From contig JAFULQ010000002.1 in NCBI GenBank assembly GCA_017473265.1, forward strand, positions 62,001-126,000: 64,000 nt of DNA, read 5' to 3'. The notes beneath the pieces are model-generated. The model made no database searches and was not told where the DNA came from. It was given only the letters and a program-made list of their open reading frames with translations. Source of the stretch: Erysipelotrichaceae bacterium. GTDB lineage: Bacteria; Bacillota_I; Bacilli_A; Erysipelotrichales; Erysipelotrichaceae. The translations under genes were made by a program, and so were the position numbers. Below, in pieces: positions 50,551 to 59,210 of the stretch; the stretch's first letter is position 1; every line of letters starts with the position of its first letter.

Positions 50551-51420
50551 ATGATTAAATTATTAGTTAGTGATTTGGATGGTACATTTTTATCTCATGA
50601 AAGAAATGAAAAAGGAAGCTTTGTTTCTGATGCGAATATGGAAGCAATGAAACGCTTTAGAGAAGCTGGTGGAACATTTGTTACGGCAAGTGGACGTCAT
50701 CATGAATATTCATATTCTTTAATGGAAGAATTAGGATTTGAATTTGATATGATTGGTACAAATGGAGCTACTTTAATCCATAATAACCATTTAATTGAAC
50801 ACAACAATCCACAACGTCATATTGTTCGTGAAGTTGTTGAAGAATTAACAAAAGATGAATATAAAGATCACATCGAAGTAATGGGTGTAGACTTATCATT
50901 TAAATATATCTTGGGTCAAGGATTGGAGTCTTGGTATTTACCAGGTTTTGCGAAATTAATTGATGATGGCACAGTTGGTGGTTTACACGATGTTAAATTA
51001 TTGGATTGGTTAAATGATCGCAAACGTCCAGATATTACTTGTTTATCAGTTACAATTCGTGATGGTAGTCGTTTACATGAATGGATTGCTTTCTTACGAG
51101 AAAAATTTGATAAATATTTTGATATTTATGCTTCTGGTCCTATGCATATTGAATTAATGCGTCCAGGTATTAATAAGGGACATGGTGTTCGTTCTATTAT
51201 GAAACTTTATGGATTAGAAGAACATGAAGTGGCGGTAGTTGGAGATAACCAAAATGATATCTCTATGTTCTTTGCGACTCCTAGAAATAGTTTTGTAATG
51301 AGTACAGCTGCACCTGGTGTTAGAAAATATGCTCGTTATACAGTTGATAGTGTTGCGGAAGCCATTGATATTATTATGAGAAAGAATGCAAGTGAAGTTG
51401 CGACAAAGGAAGTTGAATAA
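50551..51420 (+). CDS. HAD-superfamily (Cof-type) phosphatase
   Basis: A 289-residue HAD hydrolase. Motif I VSDLDGTFLS has the nucleophile and acid Asp residues; motif II is TASGR; motif IV is AVVGDNQNDISMF, with a Lys (INKGHGVR) before it. The large C2 cap between them marks the Cof/YidA group, which acts on sugar phosphates or nucleotides. AGGAGG precedes the ATG. It probably belongs to the tmk operon tail with the following GNAT gene, 2 nt away. Confidence 0.87.
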   Translation: MIKLLVSDLDGTFLSHERNEKGSFVSDANMEAMKRFREAGGTFVTASGRHHEYSYSLMEELGFEFDMIGTNGATLIHNNHLIEHNNPQRHIVREVVEELTKDEYKDHIEVMGVDLSFKYILGQGLESWYLPGFAKLIDDGTVGGLHDVKLLDWLNDRKRPDITCLSVTIRDGSRLHEWIAFLREKFDKYFDIYASGPMHIELMRPGINKGHGVRSIMKLYGLEEHEVAVVGDNQNDISMFFATPRNSFVMSTAAPGVRKYARYTVDSVAEAIDIIMRKNASEVATKEVE

Positions 51421-51422
51421 TA

Positions 51423-51944
51423 ATGGATTTTTCATTACAAACAAAACGTTTATTAATGCGTAAGATACAAGTGGAAGATAAAGACTATTTATTACGTATG
51501 TATCAAAATCCATTAGTAAATGCGACATATATTTGTGATTCTTTACAAACGGATGAAGCAGTTACGAAATTTGTTGAAAGAATGGCTAATTTTGAATATG
51601 ATGGTAAAACGTATTTATGGATATTAGAATATGAAGGTCGTCCGATTGGTATGTTAAATACATTCTTATCACATGATGATTCTAGTACGATTGAAATTGG
51701 ATATGCAGTGGATTCACCATATTGGAATCAAGGTTTTGCGACGGAAGCATTAGTAGCGGCTATTGATTATTTATTAAAAAATACAGAGTATCATAAGATT
51801 CAGTGTTCACATTTCTTGTCAAATGTCGCAAGTAAACGTGTTATGGAAAAAGCAAATATGATTTATGAAGGTGTTCGTCAAGAAGTGTTCTTCTTTAGAG
51901 GGGAATATCATTCTTTAGGATACTATTATGTGATTCGAAAATAG
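51423..51944 (+). CDS. GNAT-family acetyltransferase (RimJ/RimL-like)
   Basis: A 173-residue acetyltransferase: TKRLLMRKIQVEDKDYLLRMY at the start, IEIGYAVDSPYWNQGFATEAL with the acetyl-CoA loop, and NVASKRVMEKANMIYEGVRQE near the end. This pattern is typical of RimJ/RimL-like N-acetyltransferases of proteins, antibiotics or small amines. The substrate is unknown. It follows the HAD gene directly. Confidence 0.85.
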   Translation: MDFSLQTKRLLMRKIQVEDKDYLLRMYQNPLVNATYICDSLQTDEAVTKFVERMANFEYDGKTYLWILEYEGRPIGMLNTFLSHDDSSTIEIGYAVDSPYWNQGFATEALVAAIDYLLKNTEYHKIQCSHFLSNVASKRVMEKANMIYEGVRQEVFFFRGEYHSLGYYYVIRK

Positions 51945-51959
51945 AATGGAGAGTGTTTT

Positions 51960-52709
51960 ATGGATCGTAAATTATTAAAAACGCAAGCGAAAGAAGTGTT
52001 AAAAAAGCACTATGTTAAATTATTAGGTTTTACTTTTATTACAGTTGTATTAGGATTAACATTTATTGGCTTTGGTGCAAAAACATCAGCGGATACGTAT
52101 ACGACAAGTTATTATTTATCAATTTTTGGTTTATCTTTTAATGTGAGTCCAAGTGGTTCAATGGCCATTTTAGTTGCAATCCTTACTATAACTTCTTTGG
52201 TATTTGGTATTGCAGTAAGTCCTGTTTTAAATTATGGTTTACAAAATGCTTATAAGTATGCGTCTACAGATTCTTTAGAGGGTTATGATTTATTCTGTGG
52301 TTTTAGAAATAATTATAAAAATATTGTCATTGTTAATTTATTAAAAGGTATATTTATTGCATTATGGACATTTGTATTTATTATTCCAGGAATTATTAAA
52401 ATTTACCAATGGCGTTATACAAACCAAATTTTAGAAGAACATCCAGACTGGAATTATAAACAAGTGTTAGAAGCTAGTGAAAATATGACACATGGTCATA
52501 AAAGTGATTTATGGGTATTGGATTTATCATTCATTGGATGGTATTTCTTGTTTGCGGTTTTAGATATGTTAACAATCGGTTTGGCATCTTACTTATTAAT
52601 GCCATACGTACATCAAACTGATGCAGAAGCTTATCACTGGATTAAGAGTTTACAAGAACCAGAAGTTATTGATGTAGAGCTTGTTGAAGAACCAGAAATT
52701 ATTGAGTAG
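51960..52709 (+). CDS. DUF975-family integral membrane protein
   Basis: A 249-residue membrane protein with about five hydrophobic segments. MDRKLLKTQAKEVLKKHYVKLLGFTFI at the N-terminus and IPGIIKIYQWRYTNQILEEHPD followed by ASENMTHGHKSDLWVLDLSFIGWY are typical of DUF975. The function of the family is unknown. A terminator follows. Confidence 0.85.
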   Translation: MDRKLLKTQAKEVLKKHYVKLLGFTFITVVLGLTFIGFGAKTSADTYTTSYYLSIFGLSFNVSPSGSMAILVAILTITSLVFGIAVSPVLNYGLQNAYKYASTDSLEGYDLFCGFRNNYKNIVIVNLLKGIFIALWTFVFIIPGIIKIYQWRYTNQILEEHPDWNYKQVLEASENMTHGHKSDLWVLDLSFIGWYFLFAVLDMLTIGLASYLLMPYVHQTDAEAYHWIKSLQEPEVIDVELVEEPEIIE

Positions 52710-52734
52710 TTCATATATTTGAACTACTTTTTTT
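52705..52734 (+). terminator. Terminator after the DUF975 gene
   Basis: An 8-bp stem AGTAGTTC / GAACTACT with an 8-nt loop and a 7-base T-run. Confidence 0.85.
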
Positions 52735-52764
52735 GTAGTAAAATAAATAGTGAGGTGATGATGC

Positions 52765-54141
52765 ATGCATAAAGGAATTAAGATTGTAACCATTGGTGGA
52801 GGTAGTTCATATACTCCAGAATTAATGGAAGGTTTCATTACTCGTTATCATGAATTACCGATTTCTGAAATATGGTTAGTAGATATTGAAGAAGGTAAAG
52901 AAAAGGTTGAAATTATTCGTGATTTATCAGAAAGAATGTGGAAAAAAGCGGGGTACGATGTAAAGGTATATGCGACTTTAGATCGTAGAGAAGCTTTGGT
53001 GGATGCTGATTTTGTAACTACACAATTTAGAGTTGGTTTTTTAGATGCAAGGATCAAAGATGAACGTATTCCATCTTTACATGGTATGTTAGGTCAAGAA
53101 ACAAATGGCGCTGGTGGTATTTTTAAGGCTTTTCGTACCATTCCTGTTATGAAAGAAATTGTAGAAGATATGAAGGAATTATGTCCTGATGCGTGGTTAA
53201 TCAATTTTACAAATCCTAGTGGAATTATTACAGAGGCGGTTATTAAACACTTTGGCTGGAAGAAGTGTATTGGTTTATGTAATGTTCCTGTAATTGCCAT
53301 GATGAGTGAATATCAAAAAATGAATTATAAGCAAGAAGAGTTAGAATATCGTTTTGTTGGTTTAAATCATTTCCATTGGCATAAAGTGTACACGACAGAG
53401 GGTAAAGAAATTACCCAGGAAATAATTGAACATATAAATGAACCAGGTGGAGGAACACCTGCAAATATATTTAGTGCTCCATTTAATTTAGATCACTTGA
53501 GAAAAATGAATTTATTACCATGTGGTTATCATCGTTATTACTATAATCACAAAGATATGTTAGCACATAGTATGGAAGAATTTAGATGTGGTGGAACACG
53601 TGCTGAACAAATGAAACAAGTTGAAAAAGAGTTGTTTGAGATTTATAAAAATCCTAATTTAGATAAAAAACCTGAACAATTGTCCAAGCGTGGTGGTGCA
53701 TATTACAGTGAAGCAGCATGTGAATGTATTAATGCTATTTATAATAATAAAAAGATACATATGGTAGTTAGTTGTGAGAATCGTGGAAGTATTCCATGTT
53801 TGGATGCAGATAGTATTGTTGAAGTGTCTGCTATAATAGGAGCTAAAGGAGCGGAACCGTTGTCGGTTGGTAAATTAGCTTATGCACAAAAAGGTTGGCT
53901 ACAAATGATGAAGGCAATGGAAGAATGTGTTATTGATGCCGCATTACATGGTGATTATGGACAAGCAATTGAAGCGTTTATGTTAAATCCAATGGTTGAA
54001 AATGGTGAAGATGCTATAATGGTATTGCATGAATTGTTGCTTGCGCATGAGAAGTATTTGCCACAGTTTAAGGATAAAATTAATGAATTAAAAAAGAAGG
54101 GTATAACTATTGATGATGAAGTAGTTAATAGTTTGATGTAG
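52765..54141 (+). CDS. 6-phospho-beta-glucosidase (glycoside hydrolase family 4)
   Basis: A 458-residue GH4 enzyme that uses NAD and a divalent metal to hydrolyse phosphorylated beta-glucosides such as cellobiose-6-phosphate. The dinucleotide motif is IVTIGGGSSYTPELMEGF. NFTNPSGIITEAV, IGLCNVPVIAM with the metal Cys, and GLNHFHWHK with the metal His are present. No PTS permease gene is next to it, so its sugar is brought in by a transporter encoded elsewhere. GAGGTGATG precedes the start. Confidence 0.92.
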   Translation: MHKGIKIVTIGGGSSYTPELMEGFITRYHELPISEIWLVDIEEGKEKVEIIRDLSERMWKKAGYDVKVYATLDRREALVDADFVTTQFRVGFLDARIKDERIPSLHGMLGQETNGAGGIFKAFRTIPVMKEIVEDMKELCPDAWLINFTNPSGIITEAVIKHFGWKKCIGLCNVPVIAMMSEYQKMNYKQEELEYRFVGLNHFHWHKVYTTEGKEITQEIIEHINEPGGGTPANIFSAPFNLDHLRKMNLLPCGYHRYYYNHKDMLAHSMEEFRCGGTRAEQMKQVEKELFEIYKNPNLDKKPEQLSKRGGAYYSEAACECINAIYNNKKIHMVVSCENRGSIPCLDADSIVEVSAIIGAKGAEPLSVGKLAYAQKGWLQMMKAMEECVIDAALHGDYGQAIEAFMLNPMVENGEDAIMVLHELLLAHEKYLPQFKDKINELKKKGITIDDEVVNSLM

Positions 54142-54151
54142 GAGGTAGACT

Positions 54152-54673
54152 ATGGAGTTTGATTGTAATTATGATTTTCATAAAGTAGTAGAAGAAGTAT
54201 TGGATGAATATGAATTTGATTATGAATATAAAGAAGATGATGATTTATATTTTTCTGGTGTGAATTATGATGACTTAGGAAATGTGTCTCTTTTAATTAT
54301 GAATGCTGGTAGTCGTATTACTTTAGTAGGTGAAGTGGATTATGCAATTGAAAATGAGTTAGTATATCAACGGGCTTCTGATTTTGTACATCGTTTTAAT
54401 TCGATGGATTGTATTTCTACGTTATTTTTAGATCCTGAAAGTAAATATTTATATTTTAAGAAGAATATTAGTGTTTCTGATAGTTTTGATCCTCAATTTA
54501 CTTTTACGCGTGATTTTTTCCGTTTTACATTGGAAATGGATATGTTTGGTAAAGCAATTATGGGGGTATTATCTGGCGTATTGTCAGATTTAGATGGAAT
54601 TAGAGGAATTGAATTGGCTATTGAAACGTTTAATGATGAAGCATATGAAGAAGCTGAACAATTTATGAATTAG
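54152..54673 (+). CDS. YbjN-domain-like protein
   Basis: A 173-residue very acidic soluble protein. RASDFVHRFNSMDCISTLFLD, then YLYFKKNISVSD and FTFTRDFFRFTLEMDMFGKAI, follow the strand-helix order of the YbjN domain, a type III-secretion-chaperone-like fold. YbjN proteins affect stress responses and motility in enterobacteria; no role is known here. It lies between the GH4 and idi genes with short gaps and GGAGG upstream. Assignment is by pattern only. Confidence 0.6.
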   Translation: MEFDCNYDFHKVVEEVLDEYEFDYEYKEDDDLYFSGVNYDDLGNVSLLIMNAGSRITLVGEVDYAIENELVYQRASDFVHRFNSMDCISTLFLDPESKYLYFKKNISVSDSFDPQFTFTRDFFRFTLEMDMFGKAIMGVLSGVLSDLDGIRGIELAIETFNDEAYEEAEQFMN

Positions 54674-54680
54674 GTGTTGT

Positions 54681-55193
54681 ATGGAAAAGGTAGTATTAAT
54701 TGATTTTGATGATCAAGTATTAGGTGAAATGGAAAAACAACAAGCACATGTAGAAGGGAAATTACATCGTGCATTTAGTGTGATTTTATATCATGGTGAT
54801 AAGATGTTGATTCATAAACGTGCTAGTGAAAAATATCATTGTGGTGGTTTATGGACAAATAGTTGTTGTTCGCATCCTAGAATGAATGAAAGCTTTGATG
54901 ATGCTGTAAAGCGTCGTTTGATGGAAGAGCTTGGCGTAGAATGTGATACGAAAGAAATATTCTCTTTTGTATATTATTATCAATTCTCTAATGGTTTGAC
55001 AGAATTTGAGTTGGATCATGTGTATATTGGTGAGTATGATGGAGAGGTTTCTTTTGATTCTAGTGAAATAGAAGAGGTGAAGTGGATTTCTTTTGAGGAA
55101 TTAAAGAAAGACATCGTTTGTAATCCTACAAAGTATACACCTTGGTTTGTTGTGGCATTAAAGCGTGTATTAAAGGAGATTGCGCATGCGTAG
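54681..55193 (+). CDS. idi: Isopentenyl-diphosphate delta-isomerase, type I (Nudix fold)
   Basis: A 170-residue type I IPP isomerase interconverting isopentenyl and dimethylallyl diphosphate. LHRAFSVILY, the catalytic Cys in WTNSCCSHPR, the Nudix-box-like ESFDDAVKRRLMEELGVE, and the catalytic Glu in ELDHVYIGEYDGEV are visible. Many Firmicutes instead use the unrelated flavin-dependent type II enzyme. It overlaps the ywzB start by 8 nt. Confidence 0.92.
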   Translation: MEKVVLIDFDDQVLGEMEKQQAHVEGKLHRAFSVILYHGDKMLIHKRASEKYHCGGLWTNSCCSHPRMNESFDDAVKRRLMEELGVECDTKEIFSFVYYYQFSNGLTEFELDHVYIGEYDGEVSFDSSEIEEVKWISFEELKKDIVCNPTKYTPWFVVALKRVLKEIAHA

Positions 55194-55377
55194 TATTGTT
55201 GAATATGGCTTGTATTGTATCTCTTTTGCTTTGTGTTTTTATTGTTTAAGTGGAGTAGATTTTGCGAGATTTTTTCGTAAAGGACACAGTCATAAAGCGC
55301 AAGGATTGTTATTGTTATTTGCATTAGCTTTAGCATATTTGGTTGTACAATTTTTCTTAGGTATTTCTAACATATAA
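55186..55377 (+). CDS. DUF1146 (YwzB-like) small membrane protein
   Basis: A 63-residue protein with two hydrophobic helices around a basic loop (DFARFFRKGHSHKAQGL). It matches DUF1146/YwzB, which in Bacillus lies upstream of murA-spoIID-spoIIQ; here it is likewise just before spoIID, although murA is absent. AAGGAG 7 nt upstream favours the ATG at 55186. The function is unknown. Confidence 0.82.
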   Translation: MRSIVEYGLYCISFALCFYCLSGVDFARFFRKGHSHKAQGLLLLFALALAYLVVQFFLGISNI

Positions 55378-55389
55378 GGAGGATTTTTT

Positions 55390-56271
55390 GTGAAAGTCGT
55401 TCCAGTAATGATTGGATTGGTACTTATGTATACTGGGTATTTATTATTGGATACAGATATTGTGAATCAGAGTGTGGGAGTATTAGAAGAGGAAAGTATG
55501 GAGGTTTCTATTACTAGAAGTGATGGGAATATTCAATTAGATTTAGAGGAATATGTAGTACAAGTAGTCGGTAGTGAAATGCCGGCTTCTTTTGATATGG
55601 AAGCATTAAAAGCACAAGCGGTTGCTAGTCGTACATATGTGATGAGTCGTAATCTAAAAGTAGATGACAGTACGAAGACACAAGTGTATCAAAGTGATGA
55701 ACAGTTTAAGAAAAAATGGGGAAATGATTATGATATGTATATCACGAAAATTAGAGAGGCTGTTTATGATACTAAAGGATTGGTGATGAAGTATGATAAC
55801 AAAATTGTACGTGCATTATTTTATAGTTGCTCTAATGGTCATACTGCTAATTCTAGTGAATATTACAGTAGTCAATTTCCTTATTTAGTAAGTGTTGAAA
55901 GTACGTATGATATTGAAGTAAATAAGAACTTTGAAAAGAATGTGGACATCAATAAAGATTTTATAATTGAACAATTAGGTTCTTGGGATATTGAGGTATT
56001 GTCTTGGTATGATAGTGGCTATGTCAAAGAAGTTAGAGTTGGTAATAAAAAGATGAGTGGGAAAGTTGTGCGTGAGAAGTTGGGATTGCGTTCTAGTTGT
56101 TTTGAAGTATTAACCAAAGAAGATAGTCTTACTTTTATTACGTATGGTAGTGGTCATGGTGTGGGAATGAGTCAATATGGTGCTCATGGTATGGCTTTGC
56201 ATGGATATACCTTTGATGAAATTTTGAAGCATTATTATCAAGGCGTGGATATTGTTTCGATTTATGAATAA
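55390..56271 (+). CDS. spoIID: Stage II sporulation protein D (engulfment lytic transglycosylase)
   Basis: A 293-residue membrane-anchored transglycosylase that, with SpoIIP and SpoIIM, remodels septal peptidoglycan during engulfment. An N-terminal helix is followed by LDLEEYVVQVVGSEMPASFDMEALKAQAVASRTY, in which the Glu of GSEMP is catalytic. FYSCSNGHTANSSEYY has the conserved Cys and His, and GSGHGVGMSQYGAHGMA ends the domain. Start codon GTG after AAGGAGG. It is placed before the spoIIQ-like gene, as in Bacillus. Confidence 0.93.
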   Translation: MKVVPVMIGLVLMYTGYLLLDTDIVNQSVGVLEEESMEVSITRSDGNIQLDLEEYVVQVVGSEMPASFDMEALKAQAVASRTYVMSRNLKVDDSTKTQVYQSDEQFKKKWGNDYDMYITKIREAVYDTKGLVMKYDNKIVRALFYSCSNGHTANSSEYYSSQFPYLVSVESTYDIEVNKNFEKNVDINKDFIIEQLGSWDIEVLSWYDSGYVKEVRVGNKKMSGKVVREKLGLRSSCFEVLTKEDSLTFITYGSGHGVGMSQYGAHGMALHGYTFDEILKHYYQGVDIVSIYE

Positions 56272-56311
56272 AGGATAAAAAGAAGGGCATAATCATTGTA
56301 GAGGTGATTAT

Positions 56312-56923
56312 GTGAAAAATACTAAGGTGTATGTAGTTTTAGGATTAACCATTTGTGTAACGTCTTTAATTTTATTGATTGGTGGTTTCATGTTATGGGA
56401 GGATGTATTGGATTTTGATATTCCAGTTGTTGATACGGATGTAGAAATTCCTGTGATTCATCTTCCTGATACAACGAAAGAAGTTGTAAAGGTAGAAGAA
56501 GGTATGGTATTACCATTTACAGTAAATGCTAAAAAAACAATGCTCTTTTTTGATAAAGCATTATCAGATGAGCAATTGAATCAAGCGGTTATTGCGTATG
56601 ATGGTGTGTATCGTCCAAATTTAGGGAATGTATATACCTATGATGGAAAAGCATTTGAAGCAGTAGCTTGTAAAAGTGGTGTTATTGAAAATGTATATGA
56701 AGATCCATTATTAGGTAATACTGTAATCCTAAATTGTGATAATGTACTTATTTCTTATCAAGGTCTTGCAAGTACTGCAGTAAAAAAAGGTGCAGCAGTT
56801 AAACAGGGTGATGTACTTGGTGTGGCTGGTAATAGTGAATATTACAAAGAATGTGGTGTGCATGTATTTGTTAGTGCAAAAATGAATAATCAGTATGTGG
56901 ATGTAGAAAGTTTGTTGAAATAG
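56312..56923 (+). CDS. spoIIQ: SpoIIQ-like protein with degenerate M23 (LytM) domain
   Basis: A 203-residue bitopic protein. One N-terminal helix (VYVVLGLTICVTSLILLIGGFM) is followed by an extracytoplasmic M23-like fold (EAVACKSGVIENVYEDPLLGNTVIL; VKQGDVLGVAGNS; HVFVSAKMN). The usual metal ligands are missing: RPNLGNVYTYDG stands where HxxxD would be, and HVF where HxH would be. Bacillus SpoIIQ, a forespore protein that binds SpoIIIAH across the septum, also lacks catalysis. Position after spoIID supports the identity. GTG start, with GAGGTGATT upstream. Confidence 0.82.
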   Translation: MKNTKVYVVLGLTICVTSLILLIGGFMLWEDVLDFDIPVVDTDVEIPVIHLPDTTKEVVKVEEGMVLPFTVNAKKTMLFFDKALSDEQLNQAVIAYDGVYRPNLGNVYTYDGKAFEAVACKSGVIENVYEDPLLGNTVILNCDNVLISYQGLASTAVKKGAAVKQGDVLGVAGNSEYYKECGVHVFVSAKMNNQYVDVESLLK

Positions 56924-56947
56924 GACCTCATTTGAGGTTCTATTTTT
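56918..56947 (+). terminator. Terminator after spoIIQ
   Basis: A 12-bp stem AAATAGGACCTC / GAGGTTCTATTT with one G-T pair and an ATTT loop, then TT. Confidence 0.85.
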
Positions 56948-56979
56948 GGTATAATATAACAAATAAGGGAGGACATTGT

Positions 56980-57117
56980 ATGAAAAAAGTATTAGTAGTT
57001 TTGTTTTTAGTAAGTGTTATTTTCACAGGATGTAGTCCTAAAGATGGTGTAAAAGATGGAACACACAATGATGATGGTGTTGTTCATGTTGAGGTAGATG
57101 GTAAATTTGTAATGTAA
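56980..57117 (+). CDS. Small predicted lipoprotein (45 aa)
   Basis: A 45-residue protein: MKKVLVVLFLVSVIFTGC is a lipoprotein signal ending Phe-Thr-Gly-Cys, and the mature part has only 28 residues (PKDGVKDGTHNDDGVVHVEVDG). GGGAGG lies upstream of the ATG. TATAAT at 56950-56955 may be its -10 element. It is flanked by terminators on both sides, so it is a single-gene unit. The function is unknown. Confidence 0.7.
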   Translation: MKKVLVVLFLVSVIFTGCSPKDGVKDGTHNDDGVVHVEVDGKFVM

Positions 57118-57118
57118 T

Positions 57119-57143
57119 AGCCTTTTTTAAAGAGGCTTTTTTT
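57119..57143 (+). terminator. Terminator after the small lipoprotein gene
   Basis: An 8-bp stem AGCCTTTT / AAGAGGCT with a 3-nt loop and a T-run. Confidence 0.8.
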
Positions 57144-57154
57144 GTGGAGGAAAT

Positions 57155-57592
57155 ATGATTTATACAGTATTAACAAAGAAAGCAATGAAGATATGTTTTG
57201 AAATACATAAAGATCAAGTGGATAAGTCTGGTTTACCATATGTATTTCATCCATTTCATTTAGCTGAACAAATGAATGATGAGTATAGTGTAGTGGTAGC
57301 ATTGTTACATGATGTGGTGGAAGATGGAGAGATTTCCCTAGATGAATTAAGAAGGGAATTTCCTAGCGAAATTGTGGATGCGATAGCTTTGATGACCCAT
57401 GAAGCAAATGTTGATTATTTTGAGTATGTTAAAGCAATTAAATCGAATACTTTAGCATGTAAAGTGAAATTAGCGGATTTACAACATAATAGTGATAGAA
57501 CAAGATTAGAAATGATTACTGCTAAAGATGAATTGCGTTATCAAAAATATCAAAAGGCAATGGAAATATTGAGAAATAAAGAGCAATTGTAA
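57155..57592 (+). CDS. HD-domain phosphohydrolase, small alarmone hydrolase-like
   Basis: A 145-residue single-domain HD protein related to the hydrolase half of RelA/SpoT. YVFHPFHLAEQM has the first His, VVALLHDVVEDGEISLDELRREF has the HD and ED pairs, and VKLADLQHNSDRTRL has the final Asp. No synthetase domain is present, so it may be a stand-alone (p)ppGpp hydrolase (MESH1-like) or act on another nucleotide. A GGAGG site is just upstream. It is single, between the sporulation genes and the hut operon. Confidence 0.8.
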   Translation: MIYTVLTKKAMKICFEIHKDQVDKSGLPYVFHPFHLAEQMNDEYSVVVALLHDVVEDGEISLDELRREFPSEIVDAIALMTHEANVDYFEYVKAIKSNTLACKVKLADLQHNSDRTRLEMITAKDELRYQKYQKAMEILRNKEQL

Positions 57593-57652
57593 AAATATAG
57601 TTTACTTTAACAATTTCAAATAATTGGGTTATGCATATAAATGTTTTTTAGG

Positions 57653-57658
57653 TATAAT
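57653..57658 (+). promoter_or_regulatory. Candidate -10 element of the hut operon
   Basis: TATAAT 20 nt before the hutH ATG. The -35 region is weak (TTATGC at 57629-57634, 18-nt spacer), which may mean an activator is needed. Confidence 0.4.
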
Positions 57659-57677
57659 ACAATGGGAGTTGATTTTA

Positions 57678-59207
57678 ATGAATATTTGTATTGATGGTCA
57701 TCATTTGACGATAGAACAAGTGAAACAAATTGCTCGTGATCATGTTCGTGTTGTGTTGGATGATGATGCGAAACAAAGAATTATGGATGCTGAAAAAATG
57801 GTTCAGCATTATGTGGATAATGGTATTGTGAGTTATGGTATTACAACTGGCTTTGGGAAGTTTAGTGATACCTATATTTCTAACGGTGATACTGGGATTT
57901 TACAAAGAAATTTGATTATGTCTCATGCTTGTGGTGTGGGAGATGTTTTAGAAGAGGAAGTAGTAAGAGCAATTATACTTTTACGATTGAATAGTTTAGC
58001 TCAAGGGTATTCAGGAATTCGTTTATCTACTTTTGAAACGTTATTAGCTATGTTAAATAGTGATGTGTATCCAGTTGTATATGAAAAAGGTAGTTTAGGT
58101 GCTAGTGGGGATTTATGTCCACTTGCGCATTTGGCTTTGGTATTAATTGGTGAAGGAGAAGCATTTGTAGAGGGTAAACGTGTTTCTGGTTTAGAGGCTT
58201 TACGTAGTGTTGGATTAGAACCGGTGACTTTAATAGCGAAAGAAGGTTTAGCTTTAATTAATGGCACACAAGCGATGTGTTCGGTTGGTTGTTTAACAAT
58301 GTATGATGCATTGCAATTAAGTAAGTGTGCAGATATGACTTTGGCAATGACAATGGAAGCTTTATCAGGGATTATTGATGCTTTTGATTTGCGCTTACAT
58401 TTGGTTCGTCCTCATGCGGGTCAAATTCATACTGCTGAAAATATTCTACAGTTATTAAGTGGTAGTGGTAATGTAACAAGACAAGGTGAGGTTCGTGTTC
58501 AAGATGCGTATTCTTTGCGTTGTACACCACAAGTACATGGTGCAATTAAGGATGCATTGCATCATGTAAAAGAGAAATTAGAAATTGAAATTAATAGTGT
58601 TACAGATAATCCAATTTTATTTGTTGAAGATGGTGATGCAATTAGTGGTGGTAATTTCCATGGTGAAAGTGTGGCTTTAGCTTTTGATTACTTATCTATT
58701 GCATTGAGTGAAATGGCAAATATTTCAGAGCGTCGTTTAGAGAAGATGTTGAATCCAGCAATTAATCATGGTTTACCTGCTTTTCTAACTAAGAATGGTG
58801 GATTACATTCTGGATTTATGATTGTACAATATTCTGCGGCTGCTTTGGTGTCTGAGAATAAAGTATTAGCACATCCTTCAAGTGTGGATTCTATTCCTTC
58901 TAGTGCAAATCAAGAAGATCATGTATCTATGGGAACTATTGGTGCTATGAAAGCTAGAAAGATTTTGCGTAATGTACAAAATGTTTTAGCAATGGAATTA
59001 TTAGCCGCATGTCAAGCAGTAGATATTGTTGAACATCAAGCTTTAGGACAAGGTACTCAACTTGTTTATGATTGTGTTCGTAGTGTAGTGGAATATTTGG
59101 ATAAGGATGTTGTGATGTATCCATATATTCATAAAGTAAATGAATTAATTAGTAGTGGATTGTTAGTGGACACAGTGTGTGAAACGATGTATTTACAGGA
59201 GGTATAA
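57678..59207 (+). CDS. hutH: Histidine ammonia-lyase
   Basis: A 509-residue lyase turning L-histidine into urocanate and ammonia. The self-made MIO cofactor arises from Ala-Ser-Gly in GSLGASGDLCPLAHLAL. SYGITTGFGKF, NGTQAM and SVTDNPILF are further family motifs. The ATG at 57678 with GGGAG upstream is preferred; the longer TTG frame crosses the promoter. It is the first of five genes for histidine degradation. Confidence 0.96.
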   Translation: MNICIDGHHLTIEQVKQIARDHVRVVLDDDAKQRIMDAEKMVQHYVDNGIVSYGITTGFGKFSDTYISNGDTGILQRNLIMSHACGVGDVLEEEVVRAIILLRLNSLAQGYSGIRLSTFETLLAMLNSDVYPVVYEKGSLGASGDLCPLAHLALVLIGEGEAFVEGKRVSGLEALRSVGLEPVTLIAKEGLALINGTQAMCSVGCLTMYDALQLSKCADMTLAMTMEALSGIIDAFDLRLHLVRPHAGQIHTAENILQLLSGSGNVTRQGEVRVQDAYSLRCTPQVHGAIKDALHHVKEKLEIEINSVTDNPILFVEDGDAISGGNFHGESVALAFDYLSIALSEMANISERRLEKMLNPAINHGLPAFLTKNGGLHSGFMIVQYSAAALVSENKVLAHPSSVDSIPSSANQEDHVSMGTIGAMKARKILRNVQNVLAMELLAACQAVDIVEHQALGQGTQLVYDCVRSVVEYLDKDVVMYPYIHKVNELISSGLLVDTVCETMYLQEV

Positions 59208-59210
59208 TAT

